DNA of 7,550 bases from JACOVP01 sp035289145 (GTDB lineage Archaea; Nanobdellota; Nanobdellia; SCGC-AAA011-G17; UBA489). Location of the stretch: assembly GCA_035289145.1 (NCBI GenBank), contig DATDXZ010000002.1, forward strand, positions 1-7,550, read 5' to 3'. The notes under the pieces were generated by a model that saw only the letters and a program-made list of their open reading frames with translations, ran no database searches and was not told the origin of the DNA. Below, piece by piece: positions 6,363 through 7,550 of this stretch; positions within the stretch are counted from its first letter, which is position 1, and the number at the start of each line of letters is the position of its first letter. Both the position numbers and the translations under genes were made by a program.

Positions 6363-7549
6363 TTTTTCCACACTCGTAATTTTGCAAGAAGATCAAATAA
6401 TTTGGTTGTAAACAGCATAGTCATCAATCGCGTATAAATGTTTTCAAAGATAACATAAGGTAACTTGAAAAAATAGGGATAAAGGCGCACTTTTAAATGT
6501 TTCTCTGAAGGTTGTATAGTTTTAATAAGTGCAGACTCCATGCGGAAGCGTAGAGAAGCTCCCTGTAGTCGCGAATCAGGAAGAGCAGTAAATAGCTTGA
6601 AGGACTTTCCAGAAAGGGGAGTTGATGCGAGAGCAAAATGGTTCTGAAGAATATCAATATATCCTCGTTTGCCGTAGCCTTGCAAGGTTCCAGTATAGGA
6701 GAGATGTTTTCCTTCGGAAAAAGTCGGTGGGCTAAGAGTAGGGGAGGATAAAGGAAGTTGTTTTTTTACCTGCTGTGTAAGATAGAGGAACATGAATTGG
6801 TTCCACCCAAGATTAGGCAGTTTACGATAGTCAGTATACCATGAGGCTAAAGGAAAAGATCCATCTGCCTGTTGATAGTCAGTAAAGTCAAAAGGAGTTT
6901 TCAGCTTGTAACGGGAAAAGAGATCAAGAACCAATCCTGCTGGAGCAATGAGATAGGGTTGAGGTGCAGAAGTCCATGCATTTTTGTGTTTGAGATACCA
7001 ATGATGCAGGCCGCGTCGGGATAAGTTCTTCTGAAGAAAAGACAAAGTTGATCGTATGGAAGAAGCATAACGTTCTGTGTGTAAAAGATCATCCATGGCA
7101 GCATAGCGAGAAGCGGTTTTTGCATCATACCAAGGAATAACGAGATCTTGTTCATGAAATCCTCTAAGAAATCCGCCAGTTAAATCTCCTTGTTGAATCT
7201 GGAGCTGAAGATGGAGGTCAGCAAGAGAAAGTGCTCGTTGTTTGTAGACATCCTTTTTTTCAACAGTATAAAGTCTGAGAAGTGCTTCAGCAGCGCAGAG
7301 ATCTTGATTGCCGCATCCAGTGAGATATTTGCCGTTCCAGAGTCTGGAGACAAACCAATGAATATTCTTTTTGGCTGTGGCAAGATAGCGTTTGTTGTTA
7401 GTGTGCTGGTAAAGTTCTAAGAGAGCGCTTGAAGGAAGAGCATTATGAATCAAAGTCAATCCCTGTGGCTTTGGTGAGTTGAACTCAAAAGTGTCGTAAA
7501 GATATTGGCCATTGGGTTTCTGCAAAGAGCAAAGATATGCTCCTGCTGC
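6359..7549 (-). CDS. Alpha/alpha-toroid-like protein, 5' end missing
   Basis: The reading frame is open to the window edge, so the true start lies to the right. A TTG at 7525 is only an internal codon, because the frame continues upstream as AGAYLCS, which fits the first repeat. There are 396 visible residues. Helical hairpins recur with conserved patterns: QKPNGQYLYDTFE, then ALPSSALLELY with RYLATAKKNIHWF, then AAEALLRLY, then RYASSIRSTLSFL, and QQADGSFPLASWY. This is the pattern of alpha/alpha-barrel proteins such as six-hairpin glycosidases, sugar epimerases and prenyltransferase-like toroids. The last 120 residues are different, basic and rich in aromatics (YPYFFKLPYVIF and onward), and may associate with the membrane. 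No signal peptide can be judged. The stop overlaps the nitroreductase ATG as ATGA. The location suggests glycan modification or trimming, but I do not recognise a specific family or catalytic residues. Confidence 0.6.
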   Translation of the reverse strand, partial: AAGAYLCSLQKPNGQYLYDTFEFNSPKPQGLTLIHNALPSSALLELYQHTNNKRYLATAKKNIHWFVSRLWNGKYLTGCGNQDLCAAEALLRLYTVEKKDVYKQRALSLADLHLQLQIQQGDLTGGFLRGFHEQDLVIPWYDAKTASRYAAMDDLLHTERYASSIRSTLSFLQKNLSRRGLHHWYLKHKNAWTSAPQPYLIAPAGLVLDLFSRYKLKTPFDFTDYQQADGSFPLASWYTDYRKLPNLGWNQFMFLYLTQQVKKQLPLSSPTLSPPTFSEGKHLSYTGTLQGYGKRGYIDILQNHFALASTPLSGKSFKLFTALPDSRLQGASLRFRMESALIKTIQPSEKHLKVRLYPYFFKLPYVIFENIYTRLMTMLFTTKLFDLLAKLRVWKK

Positions 7550-7550
7550 T

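Noticed and set aside
6363..6371. GTG start adding three residues to the nitroreductase
   Set aside because: The ATG at 6362 makes the same ATGA overlap seen at two other junctions of this operon.
7523..7525. TTG as the start of the toroid-like gene
   Set aside because: The frame stays open to the window edge and the upstream residues continue the repeat pattern, so the gene is 5'-truncated by the window.
1..7550. CRISPR array, insertion sequence or other mobile element
   Set aside because: No regularly spaced direct repeats, terminal inverted repeats, transposase or integrase motifs were seen.

Overview
The window looks archaeal, most plausibly from a mesophilic DPANN-type lineage (Woesearchaeota-like), although that placement is inferred from memory and not from a search. 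The evidence is a tRNA-Leu without an encoded CCA end, a methyltransferase that closely resembles archaeal TrmI, and A/T-rich TATA-like boxes about 26-28 bp upstream of predicted transcript starts. The DNA is moderately AT-rich and densely packed with genes.

The left end (1-877) carries tRNA-Leu(CAA) on the minus strand. It is divergent from trmI, a tRNA m1A57/58 methyltransferase on the plus strand. The 61-bp gap between them appears to hold one TTTAA-type box that can be read in both directions. trmI ends exactly where the convergent operon ends, with no spacer.

From 878 to the right edge there is one compact minus-strand cluster, transcribed right to left. In order it encodes a 5'-truncated alpha/alpha-toroid-like protein, a nitroreductase-family flavoprotein with a long N-terminal extension, a polytopic GT-C-like membrane protein, and glycosyltransferases of families GT9, GT4 and GT2. 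Three of the junctions are 4-bp ATGA stop/start overlaps. The other two gaps are short (24 and 36 bp), and the 36-bp gap before the GT9 gene contains a well-placed TATA-like box that may start a separate GT9-GT4-GT2 transcript.

Together the genes suggest assembly of a surface glycan or glycolipid. The cytoplasmic GT2, GT4 and GT9 enzymes would build the chain, and the GT-C-like protein would act on the outer face using a lipid-linked donor. The toroid-like protein and the nitroreductase would be accessory modifying enzymes of unknown substrate. None of the sugars or acceptors can be read from the sequence. No mobile element, CRISPR array or gene-free stretch over 300 bases was seen.
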